From an uncultured SAR86 cluster bacterium (GTDB taxonomy: Bacteria > Pseudomonadota > Gammaproteobacteria > Magnimaribacterales > Magnimaribacteraceae): 64,000 nt of DNA. The notes under the pieces are model-generated. The model worked only from the letters and a program-made list of their open reading frames with translations, was not told the origin of the DNA and ran no database searches. Position numbers and translations under genes: made by a program. Positions 1 through 8,288 of the stretch are shown one piece after another. The first letter of the stretch is position 1. Every line of letters begins with the position of its first letter. The DNA is taken from NCBI GenBank assembly GCA_902628375.1, contig CACOMS010000001.1:1-64000 (forward strand), given 5' to 3'.

Positions 1-1101
1 TCAACTTGGTTATTTGAAAAACTATCTGTTGTAGTTTTATCGCTGAAAGAAGCAAATGATTTTGGTGTGCAATTCGTATTTGGATATCTATCAGATGGCG
101 CTCCAAATGCTCCTTTTGCTGTAACAGATCCATCGAAAACATTTATTTTTGCTTTTGCTGGATTATCTTTAGTTATATTTATGTCAGCTCTATCAGCACT
201 TCTTTGGCACATGGGAATCATGCCAGCTATCGTTAATGCACTCTCTTTATTATTTAAAAAACCTCTAGATGTAGGAGGTCCAGTAGGGCTTAGTGCAACA
301 GCTAATGTATTCTTAGGACAATTAGAAGCTCCACTCTTGGTAAGACCTTATCTTGGTAAGATGACCAGAAATGAACTTTTAATAACCATGACTATAGGTA
401 TGTCCACTATAGCTGGTTCAGTGATGGTTATTTTTACTAGTATGTTAATGCCCATCTATGGTCCAGGACTTATAGGTCATTTTATTTCTGCTTCAATATT
501 ATCTGTTCCGGCTGGAATAATGTTTGCGAATATTATGATCCCACCGGAAGGAAAGACTGAAGAATTAGAAGGAGAGGGTGAAAATAAACTTTATAGCAGT
601 TCAGCAGATGCTATTTCTCAAGGAACTCAGAGTGGTATAGAAGTATTCATCAATGTGGCAGGTTTGCTAATTGTTGTACTAGCTTTTGTATATCTCATAA
701 ATTTAGTTTTAGGGGTTTTTCCTGCAGTTAATGGTCAGCCTCTATCGCTGGAGTTGATACTTGGATATTTGTTTGCACCCATAGCATGGTGCATGGGTAT
801 ACCTTGGGAAGAGTCCATCACAGCTGGTACTTTATTGGGTGTAAAGACAGCAATGAATGAGTTCGTTGCATACATTTATCTTGCTGATGTGGGGACTTAC
901 CCTCTATCAGAAAAAAGCAGATTAATTATGCTTTATGGTCTTTGTGGTTTTGCTAACTTTAGTAGCGTTGCTATTTTACTTAGTGGACTTGGAGCGATCA
1001 TACCTCATAGAAAAGATGACTTGATAGCTGTTAGCGGTAAAGCATTATGGGCAGCCTTTTTAGCTTCTTGTATGACAGGTTACGTTATAAGTCTAATTTA
1101 A
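1..1101 (+). CDS. nupC: Concentrative nucleoside transporter (CNT/NupC family), 5' end cut by window edge
   Basis: This is a polytopic inner-membrane nucleoside importer of the CNT family, which couples uptake to H+ or Na+. The reading frame is open from base 1. A GTG at 67 is possible as a start, but the upstream codons also read as protein, so I treat the gene as truncated with roughly 40 N-terminal residues missing compared with the ~400 aa family. What is seen: long hydrophobic segments, a family-like GxxEAPLLVRPYL stretch, the TIAGSV block and the C-terminal CGFANFSS block typical of CNT proteins. The stop overlaps by 4 bases, tail to tail, the thymidine kinase gene on the other strand, which suits nucleoside salvage. 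The choice between H+ and Na+ coupling and the exact nucleoside preference cannot be read from the sequence. Confidence 0.88.
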   Translation, partial: STWLFEKLSVVVLSLKEANDFGVQFVFGYLSDGAPNAPFAVTDPSKTFIFAFAGLSLVIFMSALSALLWHMGIMPAIVNALSLLFKKPLDVGGPVGLSATANVFLGQLEAPLLVRPYLGKMTRNELLITMTIGMSTIAGSVMVIFTSMLMPIYGPGLIGHFISASILSVPAGIMFANIMIPPEGKTEELEGEGENKLYSSSADAISQGTQSGIEVFINVAGLLIVVLAFVYLINLVLGVFPAVNGQPLSLELILGYLFAPIAWCMGIPWEESITAGTLLGVKTAMNEFVAYIYLADVGTYPLSEKSRLIMLYGLCGFANFSSVAILLSGLGAIIPHRKDDLIAVSGKALWAAFLASCMTGYVISLI

Positions 1102-1679
1102 TTCCCCAAATTCTTTGAGACAAAATGCGACCTGCATAAAGGGACGTATCTTTCATTGCCGCCTATTTCTATTTGTTCTCCTTCAGAAATTATTTCATTT
1201 TTATCATTAATACGGACAACCATTGTTGCTTTTCTTCCACACCAACAAACTGTCTTTATTTCTTTTAAGTTATCTGCCCAAGCAAGCAGGTATTTACTGC
1301 CTTCAAATAATTCACCTTGGAAGTCTGTTCTAATGCCGAAAGTTAGAACAGGGATGTTAAGCTCATCAACCACTCTTCCTAGGTCATGTACTTGTTTTTT
1401 AGTTAAAAATTGAGCTTCATCTACTAGCAAACAATCAACTTTCTCTTCTTTTAATTGATTACTGACTTCTGTATGTATGTCTGTTGAGTTATTGAATGGA
1501 TGAGCATTTGATTTTATTCCTATTCTTGAAACTATCATTCCCTTTTCAAAACGGTTATCTTCAGAAAAAGTAAACATCATTGTCTTCATACCTCTTTCTA
1601 AATAATTATGATTGGCTTGGAGTAGGGCAGTAGATTTACCCGCATTCATAGAAGAATAATTGAAATAAAGTTTTGCCAT
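1098..1679 (-). CDS. tdk: Thymidine kinase
   Basis: Cytosolic type II thymidine kinase (193 aa, the usual length) phosphorylating thymidine to dTMP with ATP. Seen in the protein: a P-loop around residues 9-17 (SSMNAGKST), the Walker B-like DEAQ at 87-90, and zinc-ribbon ligands C145, C147, C182 and H185 flanking the lasso loop that closes over the nucleoside. The start ATG (1677-1679 on the minus strand) is the first plausible one. It is convergent with, and overlaps by 4 bases, the nucleoside transporter, so import and phosphorylation of thymidine are encoded side by side. No promoter stands out between it and the divergent MATE gene. Confidence 0.96.
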   Translation of the reverse strand: MAKLYFNYSSMNAGKSTALLQANHNYLERGMKTMMFTFSEDNRFEKGMIVSRIGIKSNAHPFNNSTDIHTEVSNQLKEEKVDCLLVDEAQFLTKKQVHDLGRVVDELNIPVLTFGIRTDFQGELFEGSKYLLAWADNLKEIKTVCWCGRKATMVVRINDKNEIISEGEQIEIGGNERYVPLCRSHFVSKNLGN

Positions 1680-1742
1680 AAAACTAGTTTAATACACCTT
1701 AAATGTTGAAGCATAGATATTGTGTTAGTATTTGCGACCTCT

Positions 1743-3122
1743 ATGAGCCAAGGGACTGAAAATTTAGAACAAGAACAGGAATCTATTGAGATTTCTCATC
1801 CTGAAACTTTAAGTGTATGGGGGTTAGCTTGGCCACCTATTTTAGGAAATCTTCTTTGGTCAAGTGTTGGAATTATATCTATTAAAGCTGTAGGAAGTTT
1901 AGGAGCGGAAGCAGTAGCTGCCGTAGGAACTGGTCAAAGGCTTGTTTGGGTTTTTCAGGCTTTATTAATGGCAGTAATGACTGGTACTACCGCGCTTGTT
2001 GCAAGAGCTGTCGGTTCAAAAGATATGTTAGAGGCTGCTCACGTTACTAGGTTGGCTATATATGTAAGCTTAATTCTATCCATACTGACAACTTTGGTTA
2101 CTATATTTTTTGCAGAAGAATTAATTAGTATCTTTGGTTTAGATCCTGTTACACAAGAATTAGCTGTTACTTATCTGAATGTATCTATAATTTTTATTCC
2201 TTTCATGACTTTCGGAATGGTTATAGGAGCTTCATTGAGAGCAGCAGGTGACGTAAAGACACCCATGTATATAGGAATAATAACTAATATCTTGGCTATA
2301 TATTTATTGCTGGGGCTTGTTAATGGTCAGTACGGAATGCCTAAGTTAGGTATTGTTGGTGCTGCCTTAGCAATGGGAATATCTTTTATTCTTGGTTCAG
2401 CCATACAACTATACTTATGGATGGCTGGAAAATTAGTGGTTCCTTTGGGCAAAGCCGGTTCATATACAAAAGAAAGACTTAACCAATTAGTGACAGTTAG
2501 TTATCCAGCGGGTATAGAAAGTATGGTTTTTCAATTTGGGATGCTTGCATTCTTTTGGATTGTGGCAATGTATGGCACTGCAGAAGTTGCTGCTTATAAT
2601 ATAGGCGTCAATATTCTTATGTTGTCCTTTATTCTAGGAAACGGTTTTTCTGTAGCTGCAGCTACACTTTCAGGCCAATTTTTAGGAGCATCCAATCCAG
2701 AGGGAGCATATAAAAGTGCTTATCAATCAGCAGGCATGACCGTTTTGGCTATGAGTCTAAGTGGCTTGTTACTTGCCTTTTTTGCTGAGCCTATAGCGTG
2801 GTTCTTTATTCAAGATCAAGAAGTAGTTAGATATGCAGTGATATTTGTATGGATATTTGCTATTTCTCAGCCTTTTATGGCACTCGAGTTTTCATTAGGT
2901 AGTACGCTTAGAGGTGCAGGAGATACAAGATCTCCATTAATCATAACAATAGTAGGACTGCTCTTAGTAAGAGTGCCAATAGCATTCTTGTTGTATTATT
3001 TAGAAATGCCAGTTCAGTGGATATTTGCAACTTTAATTTTTGATTATTTTGCAAAAGGTGTATTACTCATCTTGAGATACAAATCAAGAAGGTGGATGAA
3101 AGTTTTAAAAGTAGATGTTTAA
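1743..3122 (+). CDS. MATE family multidrug/toxin efflux transporter
   Basis: Twelve-helix antiporter of the MATE family, two homologous halves of six helices, which exports cationic or polyaromatic compounds using a Na+ or H+ gradient. The duplicated family pattern is visible: an RAAGDVKTP block in the first half (nucleotides near 2240-2270) and LRGAGDTRSP in the second (near 2910-2935). Length is about 459 aa, normal for NorM-like proteins. I prefer the ATG at 1743; an in-frame GTG at 1722 would add seven residues, and neither has a convincing ribosome binding site. The downstream crotonase-fold gene begins 14 bases after the stop, so co-transcription is likely. The substrate is unknown. Confidence 0.9.
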   Translation: MSQGTENLEQEQESIEISHPETLSVWGLAWPPILGNLLWSSVGIISIKAVGSLGAEAVAAVGTGQRLVWVFQALLMAVMTGTTALVARAVGSKDMLEAAHVTRLAIYVSLILSILTTLVTIFFAEELISIFGLDPVTQELAVTYLNVSIIFIPFMTFGMVIGASLRAAGDVKTPMYIGIITNILAIYLLLGLVNGQYGMPKLGIVGAALAMGISFILGSAIQLYLWMAGKLVVPLGKAGSYTKERLNQLVTVSYPAGIESMVFQFGMLAFFWIVAMYGTAEVAAYNIGVNILMLSFILGNGFSVAAATLSGQFLGASNPEGAYKSAYQSAGMTVLAMSLSGLLLAFFAEPIAWFFIQDQEVVRYAVIFVWIFAISQPFMALEFSLGSTLRGAGDTRSPLIITIVGLLLVRVPIAFLLYYLEMPVQWIFATLIFDYFAKGVLLILRYKSRRWMKVLKVDV

Positions 3123-3136
3123 TATAAAATAAGCTT

Positions 3137-3910
3137 ATGAATACTAAAGGTGATTTAAAAATATATCAGGAGAATTTTGTCTCTATAGTAGAAATAAATA
3201 GAGCGCCCAATAACCATTTTGACTATCAGCTAATTGGAGAAATAGCTGATATTTATGAGGAATTAGATACAAACAAAGAATGTAGAGCAATAGTGTTATG
3301 TTCAGAAGGTAAACACTTTTGTGCAGGAGCTAATTTTGATCAAGATAGGGATATGCATGATAAGAAAGATCCTTACGAAGAACTATACAAGCAAGCGGTA
3401 CGTTTATTTAAAACAAAAAAACCTGTGATTGCAGCAGTTCAAGGAGGGGCAATAGGAGGTGGCCTTGGTTTAGCTTTAAGTGCTGATTTTAGAGTCGGTT
3501 GCAATGAATCAAGATTTTCTGCCAATTTTGCAAAATTAGGATTTCATCAAGGTTTTGGAACGTCAGTTACTCTTCCAAGGGTTATTGGAATTCAACATTC
3601 TTCAGATATGTTGCTTACTGCTAGAAGAGTTAAAGGAGATGAGGCGATGCAAATGGGTTTAATTGATAAATTAGTTGATATTAAAGAAGTGAGATCAGAA
3701 GCAATATCTATGGCCAATGGAATTACTAATTCTGCTCCTCTAGCTGTTGAGAGCATTAGAGCAACCTTAAGGGAGGGACTAGCGGAACAAGTTGAAAAAG
3801 TAGTTGGTCATGAATTAGAAGAACAAATGAGATTACAAAAAACTAGTGACTTTAAGGAAGGGGTTAAATCTACTCTAGAAAGAAGAGAAGCTAATTTTAA
3901 GGGGGAATAA
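3137..3910 (+). CDS. Crotonase-superfamily protein lacking both hydratase glutamates
   Basis: 257 aa crotonase-fold enzyme acting on an acyl-CoA thioester. Seen: the FCAGANF and GGAIGGGLGLA segments that form the CoA-binding and oxyanion-hole region, and the typical C-terminal ANFKG ending. In classical enoyl-CoA hydratase two glutamates activate water (Glu144 and Glu164 in the rat enzyme, from memory). The aligned positions here are Gly111 and Phe131, so simple hydration by that mechanism is unlikely; isomerase, hydrolase or another crotonase chemistry is more plausible. The stop overlaps the start of the next dioxygenase gene by one base, so the two are translationally coupled. The fold assignment is firm, the reaction is not. 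Confidence 0.85.
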   Translation: MNTKGDLKIYQENFVSIVEINRAPNNHFDYQLIGEIADIYEELDTNKECRAIVLCSEGKHFCAGANFDQDRDMHDKKDPYEELYKQAVRLFKTKKPVIAAVQGGAIGGGLGLALSADFRVGCNESRFSANFAKLGFHQGFGTSVTLPRVIGIQHSSDMLLTARRVKGDEAMQMGLIDKLVDIKEVRSEAISMANGITNSAPLAVESIRATLREGLAEQVEKVVGHELEEQMRLQKTSDFKEGVKSTLERREANFKGE

Positions 3911-4743
3911 TGAAAGATTTAGACATAAAAGAATTAGATGGAGGCGTAGGAGCTGAAATACACGGAGTAGATCTCCAAAAATTATCTAATTCTGAATTCG
4001 CAAGCATAAGAGACGCCTTTGTTAAATACGGTCTCATTTTTTTTAGAGAGCAGCCTATTTCTCCAGAACAACATATTGAGTTTGCAGAACGTTGGGGCGA
4101 AATAAATATCAATAGATTTTTTGCTAAAGTAGAAGGCTATGATCAGATAGCTGAAGTACTCAAAGAAAAAGATCAAGAACTTAATATTGGAGGTGCTTGG
4201 CATACCGATCATTCATACGATGATATTCCTGCAATGGGATCTATATTAGTCGCTAAAGAAGTTCCTGATCAAGGAGGGGACACACTATTCGCTAACATGT
4301 ATAAGGCTTATGAAAATCTCTCAGATGGTTTTAAGGAAACCTTAAGTAATTTAAAAGCAATTCATTCGAGTAGACATGTTTTTGGTGAGCAATCAAGCTA
4401 TGGAGAACAGACAAATAATCAGATAAGAAACCCAGAGCTTGCTACGCAAGATGCTATACATCCAGTAATTATTACTCATCCAGAGAGTGGAAAAAAAGCT
4501 TTATATGTAAATCCATCTTTTACAATAGGAATAGAAGGATGGTCAAAAGAAGAATCTAGAGCTCTTCTAGACTTTTTATATTCACAAGCTGTTTCTGAAG
4601 AGAATATAACCAGATTTAAATGGAAGAAAGATTCTATTGCCTTTTGGGATAATCGATGTACTTGGCATTATGCGCTTAATGATTACCCTGGGAAAAGAAG
4701 ATTGATGCATAGAATTACAGTTGAAGGATCAAAAATTTCATAA
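3910..4743 (+). CDS. TauD/TfdA family Fe(II)/2-oxoglutarate dioxygenase
   Basis: 277 aa cytosolic oxygenase of the TauD/TfdA family, which hydroxylates a small substrate while decarboxylating 2-oxoglutarate. The iron site is complete: His98-x-Asp100 in AWHTDH and distal His253 in CTWHYA. Arg264 and Arg268 lie 11 and 15 residues after the distal histidine, the spacing of the 2-oxoglutarate and substrate arginines of TauD. The start overlaps the preceding crotonase stop by one base, and the nitroreductase begins 2 bases after this stop, so the three form one transcription unit. TauD acts on taurine and TfdA on 2,4-D; nothing here fixes the substrate, and no sulfonate or aromatic transporter is adjacent. 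Confidence 0.92.
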   Translation: MKDLDIKELDGGVGAEIHGVDLQKLSNSEFASIRDAFVKYGLIFFREQPISPEQHIEFAERWGEININRFFAKVEGYDQIAEVLKEKDQELNIGGAWHTDHSYDDIPAMGSILVAKEVPDQGGDTLFANMYKAYENLSDGFKETLSNLKAIHSSRHVFGEQSSYGEQTNNQIRNPELATQDAIHPVIITHPESGKKALYVNPSFTIGIEGWSKEESRALLDFLYSQAVSEENITRFKWKKDSIAFWDNRCTWHYALNDYPGKRRLMHRITVEGSKIS

Positions 4744-4745
4744 GA

Positions 4746-5303
4746 ATGGATGCATTAGACAATATATTACTAAGAAACTCAGCTAGATCTTTAACCCTTC
4801 CTCATCCAACGGAAGAGGAAATGGAAACCGTTTATAAGGCTGCCTTAAGAGCACCAGATCATGCGTGGTTAAGACCTTCTAGATTTATCCAAGTAACAGG
4901 AGAGGGCTTGAACAAACTTTCTGAAATTTTTGTTGAGTACGCAAAAGAAAATATTGATGATGTTTCTCCAGAGACATTAGAGAAATATAAGTCAGCTCCT
5001 TTTAGGGCACCGATGGTTATAATTTTAGTAACTAATGTAACTGAACACCCTAAAGTACCTGAGATAGAACAAATGCTTTCTTCAGCCACGGCAGGTCAAA
5101 ATATTCTCTTAGCTTTAAATGCTTTAAATTATTCTGCTATATGGAGGACAGGAATTTTTGCCTTTAATGAAATGGTATCTCAAAGGATGGGACTTGAGGA
5201 AAATCAAAAAATTATAGGTTACTTATACGTAGGTACTTCTGAAGGTAAAGTTAAGAATATTCCTGAATTAGATCCGTCAGATTATGTAACTGAATGGAGT
5301 TAG
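4746..5303 (+). CDS. Nitroreductase family protein (YdjA-like)
   Basis: 185 aa FMN-dependent NAD(P)H oxidoreductase of the nitroreductase fold. The N-terminal pattern (ALDNILLRNSAR, then a proline-rich PTEEE segment and RAPDHAWLRPSRF) matches the small YdjA subgroup, in which the RAPDH and RP residues contact FMN; the C-terminal GYLYVGT segment is also family-like. These proteins work as homodimers with FMN at the interface. It lies 2 bases downstream of the dioxygenase in the same operon, so it may process the same substrate. The physiological substrate of YdjA-type enzymes is not established, and I infer none here. Confidence 0.88.
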   Translation: MDALDNILLRNSARSLTLPHPTEEEMETVYKAALRAPDHAWLRPSRFIQVTGEGLNKLSEIFVEYAKENIDDVSPETLEKYKSAPFRAPMVIILVTNVTEHPKVPEIEQMLSSATAGQNILLALNALNYSAIWRTGIFAFNEMVSQRMGLEENQKIIGYLYVGTSEGKVKNIPELDPSDYVTEWS

Positions 5304-5365
5304 TATTTAGACATATTTAAAGTTAGGTAATAAAATTAAATTTCTTTAATAACAAGGAAGAGACA

Positions 5366-6178
5366 ATGCAACAAAGCAAAGAGGTATTAGAAGCAGAGTT
5401 TTTTTATAGGAATCCTCTAAAAAATAATGAGGATAAACCTGTTTTTGGTTTAGAAGAGCCAGATCCAAATAACTTGAGACCAAACCACACGGGTTTTATC
5501 AAACAAATATTTAATGCGAGAGAAGAAAATAACACTTTAGCTTCTTCAGGATTCGCTTTAATAAATTGTCCTACAAAAGTAAAAAACTTCTATAACGATG
5601 ACGAAGTGGCCTCTATTTATTATCCTGAAATGCATGAAGTAGTTAAAAAAGAAACTGGAGCAGACCAAGTACAGATTATTTCTCACATTACAAGAAATGA
5701 AGAAGAAGCAGCCCAAGGAAAGAGATTAGGGGCTCATAGGTTAGTTCACAATGATTTCACACCTCAATTTAAAACAATTGTTGATGAATTTCTTAAAGAA
5801 GCAGAAGAAAAACCTAAAAGAGTAGTTGTTTACAACTTATGGAGACGTTTTGATAAAGACGGTTTAGATGCACCATTTGCAGTGTGTGACGCCACTAGCG
5901 TTTCCAATGAAGAACTAATACCAACCGACCTACATAATTATGGTGGAGGACAAGGATTTGCTGTTGAAATTTATCAATCGGAACATAATGAAGATCACAG
6001 ATGGTGCTATTACCCTAAGATGACTAGAGATGAAGCTTTGATGTTCAAAACCTATGACTCAACTGCAGAACCTTTCATACCTACTTTACATAGTGCTTTT
6101 GATGACCCATCTATAGTAGGAAAAAAAGTAACTCCAAGAGAGAGCATAGAAGTAAGGGCTATTTGTTTTCACTACTAG
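5366..6178 (+). CDS. CmcJ/NvfI-like non-haem iron oxygenase family protein
   Basis: 270 aa protein resembling the CmcJ/NvfI/GA4-desaturase-like family, related to 2-oxoglutarate oxygenases and known from cephamycin and fungal meroterpenoid pathways. Seen: the family segments FFYRNP near the N-terminus, AHRLVHNDFTP (His124, His128, Asp130, giving an HxD-type metal pair), the VVVYNLWRRF block, the KTYDS segment, and a C-terminal HSAFDDP...RESIEVRAICFHY end with a further candidate metal histidine and an arginine. A good ribosome binding site (AAGGAAGAGA) precedes the ATG at 5366. It is 62 bases downstream of the nitroreductase and probably belongs to the same unit. Bacterial members are widespread and mostly uncharacterised; the substrate is unknown. 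Confidence 0.8.
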   Translation: MQQSKEVLEAEFFYRNPLKNNEDKPVFGLEEPDPNNLRPNHTGFIKQIFNAREENNTLASSGFALINCPTKVKNFYNDDEVASIYYPEMHEVVKKETGADQVQIISHITRNEEEAAQGKRLGAHRLVHNDFTPQFKTIVDEFLKEAEEKPKRVVVYNLWRRFDKDGLDAPFAVCDATSVSNEELIPTDLHNYGGGQGFAVEIYQSEHNEDHRWCYYPKMTRDEALMFKTYDSTAEPFIPTLHSAFDDPSIVGKKVTPRESIEVRAICFHY

Positions 6179-6237
6179 CTCTTTATTTGAAGAACGCAAA
6201 AGGTCTTTGTAGTACAATTCATTTTTTTCAAGATTCC

Positions 6238-6329
6238 GGATAGTTGGCAGAGTCTGGTTGAATGCACTGGTCTTGAAAACCAGCAACGGGTTAAACCGTT
6301 CGGGGGTTCGAATCCCTCACTATCCGCCA
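6238..6329 (+). tRNA. tRNA-Ser (anticodon TGA), CCA encoded
   Basis: A 92-nt class II tRNA. The acceptor stem pairs GGATAGT with ACTATCC and is followed by discriminator G and an encoded CCA ending at 6329. The anticodon arm is CTGGT-CTTGAAA-ACCAG, giving anticodon TGA, which reads UCN serine codons. The long variable arm (AACGGG...CCGTT) and the T-arm with GTTCGAATC are as expected for bacterial tRNA-Ser. It lies alone between two protein genes on the same strand. Confidence 0.97.
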
Positions 6330-6335
6330 GTTTAA

Positions 6336-6362
6336 AAAGGGATTCAAATCAAGAATCCCTTT
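6336..6362 (+). terminator. Hairpin after tRNA-Ser, possible terminator
   Basis: A perfect 10-bp inverted repeat (AAAGGGATTC at 6336-6345 and GAATCCCTTT at 6353-6362) with a 7-base loop lies 6 bases after the tRNA 3' end. The T tract is only three bases, so termination may be partial. It could also mark the tRNA 3' end for processing. The hairpin ends 14 bases before the next gene's ATG. Confidence 0.5.
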
Positions 6363-6376
6363 AATGGGGTAAAGTT

Positions 6377-6898
6377 ATGATGAATTCAGAAATAATAATA
6401 CTATCGGTTCAAGTGATAGCTGCCTTAGGAGTTGTAGTTTCTGTAATTTATTTAGGCGTACAAATAAGGCAGCAAAATAAAATTGCAAAAGCTGAGTTTG
6501 GACATCATCTAACCCAAAGACTTTATGATAGGTCTTTTCAAACTTCTAAAGATAGAGAATTTTCAGAATTCTTGTCTAGTGATTGGACGTCTAAAGAGGT
6601 AATGACACCAACTAATGTTTGGAGGGCAATGACCTTTGTAAGAATGTGTTTAGTCGATATTTTTGATGTTTATGACAAGGTTCAATCAGGTTTGGTAGAC
6701 AAGAGTCATTTAAATTTACGAATGAAAACATTAAAAACGGGAACAATGAAAACGTTAGTAGCCAGAGGAACTTGGCTGAGTATGAGGGAAAATAGAGAAG
6801 ATGAATTTATTGAATGGTTTGAAATGGAAATTTATGGAGAGTTAATTCCTAAAGACGAAGAAGTTTCAATTAGACCTGAATTGAATATGAAAAGATAG
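6377..6898 (+). CDS. Hypothetical protein with one N-terminal membrane helix
   Basis: 173 aa protein of unknown function. Residues about 4-27 form a single hydrophobic segment (IIILSVQVIAALGVVVSVIY) followed at once by a charged LGVQIRQQNKIAKAE stretch, so the rest is probably cytoplasmic with a possible short coiled coil after the helix. This helix-then-QIRQQ pattern recurs in uncharacterised marine bacterial proteins. GGGGTAAAG lies just upstream; the ATG at 6377 is followed by a second ATG at 6380, and either could be the start. Its stop directly abuts the ATG of the membrane hydroxylase gene, so the two are co-transcribed and probably functionally linked. I do not recognise a characterised family. 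Confidence 0.75.
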   Translation: MMNSEIIILSVQVIAALGVVVSVIYLGVQIRQQNKIAKAEFGHHLTQRLYDRSFQTSKDREFSEFLSSDWTSKEVMTPTNVWRAMTFVRMCLVDIFDVYDKVQSGLVDKSHLNLRMKTLKTGTMKTLVARGTWLSMRENREDEFIEWFEMEIYGELIPKDEEVSIRPELNMKR

Positions 6899-8107
6899 AT
6901 GGATTACGTTCAACTAGCAGTTCCCTTTTTTATCTTAGCTTTACTGCTGGAACTGGCTTACGGATTTTATATTAAAAAGAATACATATAGATTTAATGAC
7001 ACCATAAGTAGCATATTTATGGGTTCTTTAAGATCCACTTCTAAATTTATTGGAATAGGAATAGGGGGTTATGTATTTTACTTAGCAGAAACGCAATTTG
7101 CTTTATGGAGAATGGATGAAAATTCATTGTTTACATGGATCTTCGCATTTATAGCTTACGACTTCTTTTATTACTGGTTCCATAGGATAAGCCATGAAAG
7201 GCAGATATTTTGGGCATCTCATGTAGCACATCATCAAAGCGAAGATTACAACCTCTCAACCGCATTAAGACAAACAGGAACAGGGTTTCTAATATCTTGG
7301 GTATTTTATATTCCACTGTTTTTAATTGGTGTACCCTCGTATGTGTACGTATCTGTTGCAACCTTGAATCTTGTCTATCAATTTTGGGTTCATACTGAAC
7401 ACATACCAAAATTAGGTTGGTACGAACTCTTTTTCATAACACCTTCTAATCATCGAGTGCATCATGCGAGAAATGAAGCTTATATAGATAAAAATTACGG
7501 AGGAGTGTTTATTATTTGGGACAGATTCTTTGGAACTTTCAAAGAGGAAGATGAAGACAAGCCATGTATTTATGGATTGAGAAGTCCTATAAGAACTTTT
7601 AATCCTATTTGGGCTAATTTCCATATTTACGTAAAAATGATTAGAGATTTTGTAGCTGCAGATTCTTTGAAAGAAAAATTATATGTTCCGTTCTCTAAAA
7701 CAGGTTGGTCACCCTCTAATTTGAATGTTAAGCCTGTTAATACAGACAAAGATGACTTTGAAAGATTTGATCCTAAATCTTCTAAGACAATAGGATTTTA
7801 CGGTGTCATTCAACTAATTATCTTAGTTTTATTAGGTCTATCTCTAGAAACTAGTACTTTAGGCTATGCAAAGAATGCACTGATAATCTTCATGATAGGT
7901 TATACGATGTTTTGTGTCTCTAGGTGGTTTGATAATAAACCAGTGCTGAAATTTGAAATTATTAGATTAATTCTTTTACCTTGTGTATTTATTTATTTTT
8001 TACCTTTGTCTTTAGAATTAACGTACCTAACTATTGGATATACCTTACTTAACGCTGTTATACTTTATCCAATTTATCAATCATCGTTAAAGACCATAAA
8101 TGCCTGA
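6899..8107 (+). CDS. Sterol desaturase/fatty acid hydroxylase superfamily membrane protein (alkylglycerol monooxygenase-like)
   Basis: 402 aa integral membrane di-iron hydroxylase. The histidine boxes are visible: HRISH (HxxxH), HVAHH (HxxHH), then HTEH and NHRVHHARN, the full set that ligates two irons at the membrane face. Helices lie before box 1 and between the boxes, and several more C-terminal helices follow after about residue 295. The overall plan (boxes in the first half, extra membrane helices after) resembles alkylglycerol monooxygenase, which cleaves ether lipids, and other fatty acid hydroxylase-family proteins. The gene starts on the base after the upstream stop and overlaps the next small gene by 8 bases. 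The family is firm; the lipid substrate is an inference. Confidence 0.9.
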   Translation: MDYVQLAVPFFILALLLELAYGFYIKKNTYRFNDTISSIFMGSLRSTSKFIGIGIGGYVFYLAETQFALWRMDENSLFTWIFAFIAYDFFYYWFHRISHERQIFWASHVAHHQSEDYNLSTALRQTGTGFLISWVFYIPLFLIGVPSYVYVSVATLNLVYQFWVHTEHIPKLGWYELFFITPSNHRVHHARNEAYIDKNYGGVFIIWDRFFGTFKEEDEDKPCIYGLRSPIRTFNPIWANFHIYVKMIRDFVAADSLKEKLYVPFSKTGWSPSNLNVKPVNTDKDDFERFDPKSSKTIGFYGVIQLIILVLLGLSLETSTLGYAKNALIIFMIGYTMFCVSRWFDNKPVLKFEIIRLILLPCVFIYFLPLSLELTYLTIGYTLLNAVILYPIYQSSLKTINA

Positions 8108-8288
8108 AAAATCTAACAATAGAGTTGCTGATGAAGTAACCGAGGCTATCAATAGAAAGTCTATAAAAGCAGAAAATTTGATGATGAGCGGACTAGATCT
8201 TATTGAAAAATTTGTAACGGATTTAACAAAAATAAAACCTAAAGACATAGGTAAGTCAAAAGGAGTTGATAATGATTTCAAGAAATGA
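8100..8288 (+). CDS. Small charged protein (62 aa) in hydroxylase operon
   Basis: A 62-residue, lysine-rich, non-membrane protein with a predicted amphipathic helical middle (roughly residues 8-45, including NRKSIKAENLMMSGLDLIEKF). It starts 8 bases inside the end of the membrane hydroxylase gene and its stop overlaps the next start as ATGA, so it sits in a translationally coupled chain, which is the main argument that it is real. I recognise no family. It could be an accessory or regulatory subunit of the hydroxylase, or simply a small cytosolic protein. Confidence 0.6.
   Translation: MPEKSNNRVADEVTEAINRKSIKAENLMMSGLDLIEKFVTDLTKIKPKDIGKSKGVDNDFKK

Noticed and set aside
1156..1413. Plus-strand frame opposite thymidine kinase
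   Set aside because: Antisense shadow of a clear gene with all catalytic motifs on the minus strand.
6238..6329. tRNA-Ser as an integration (att) site
   Set aside because: No integrase nearby and no direct repeat of the tRNA 3' end noticed downstream in the window.
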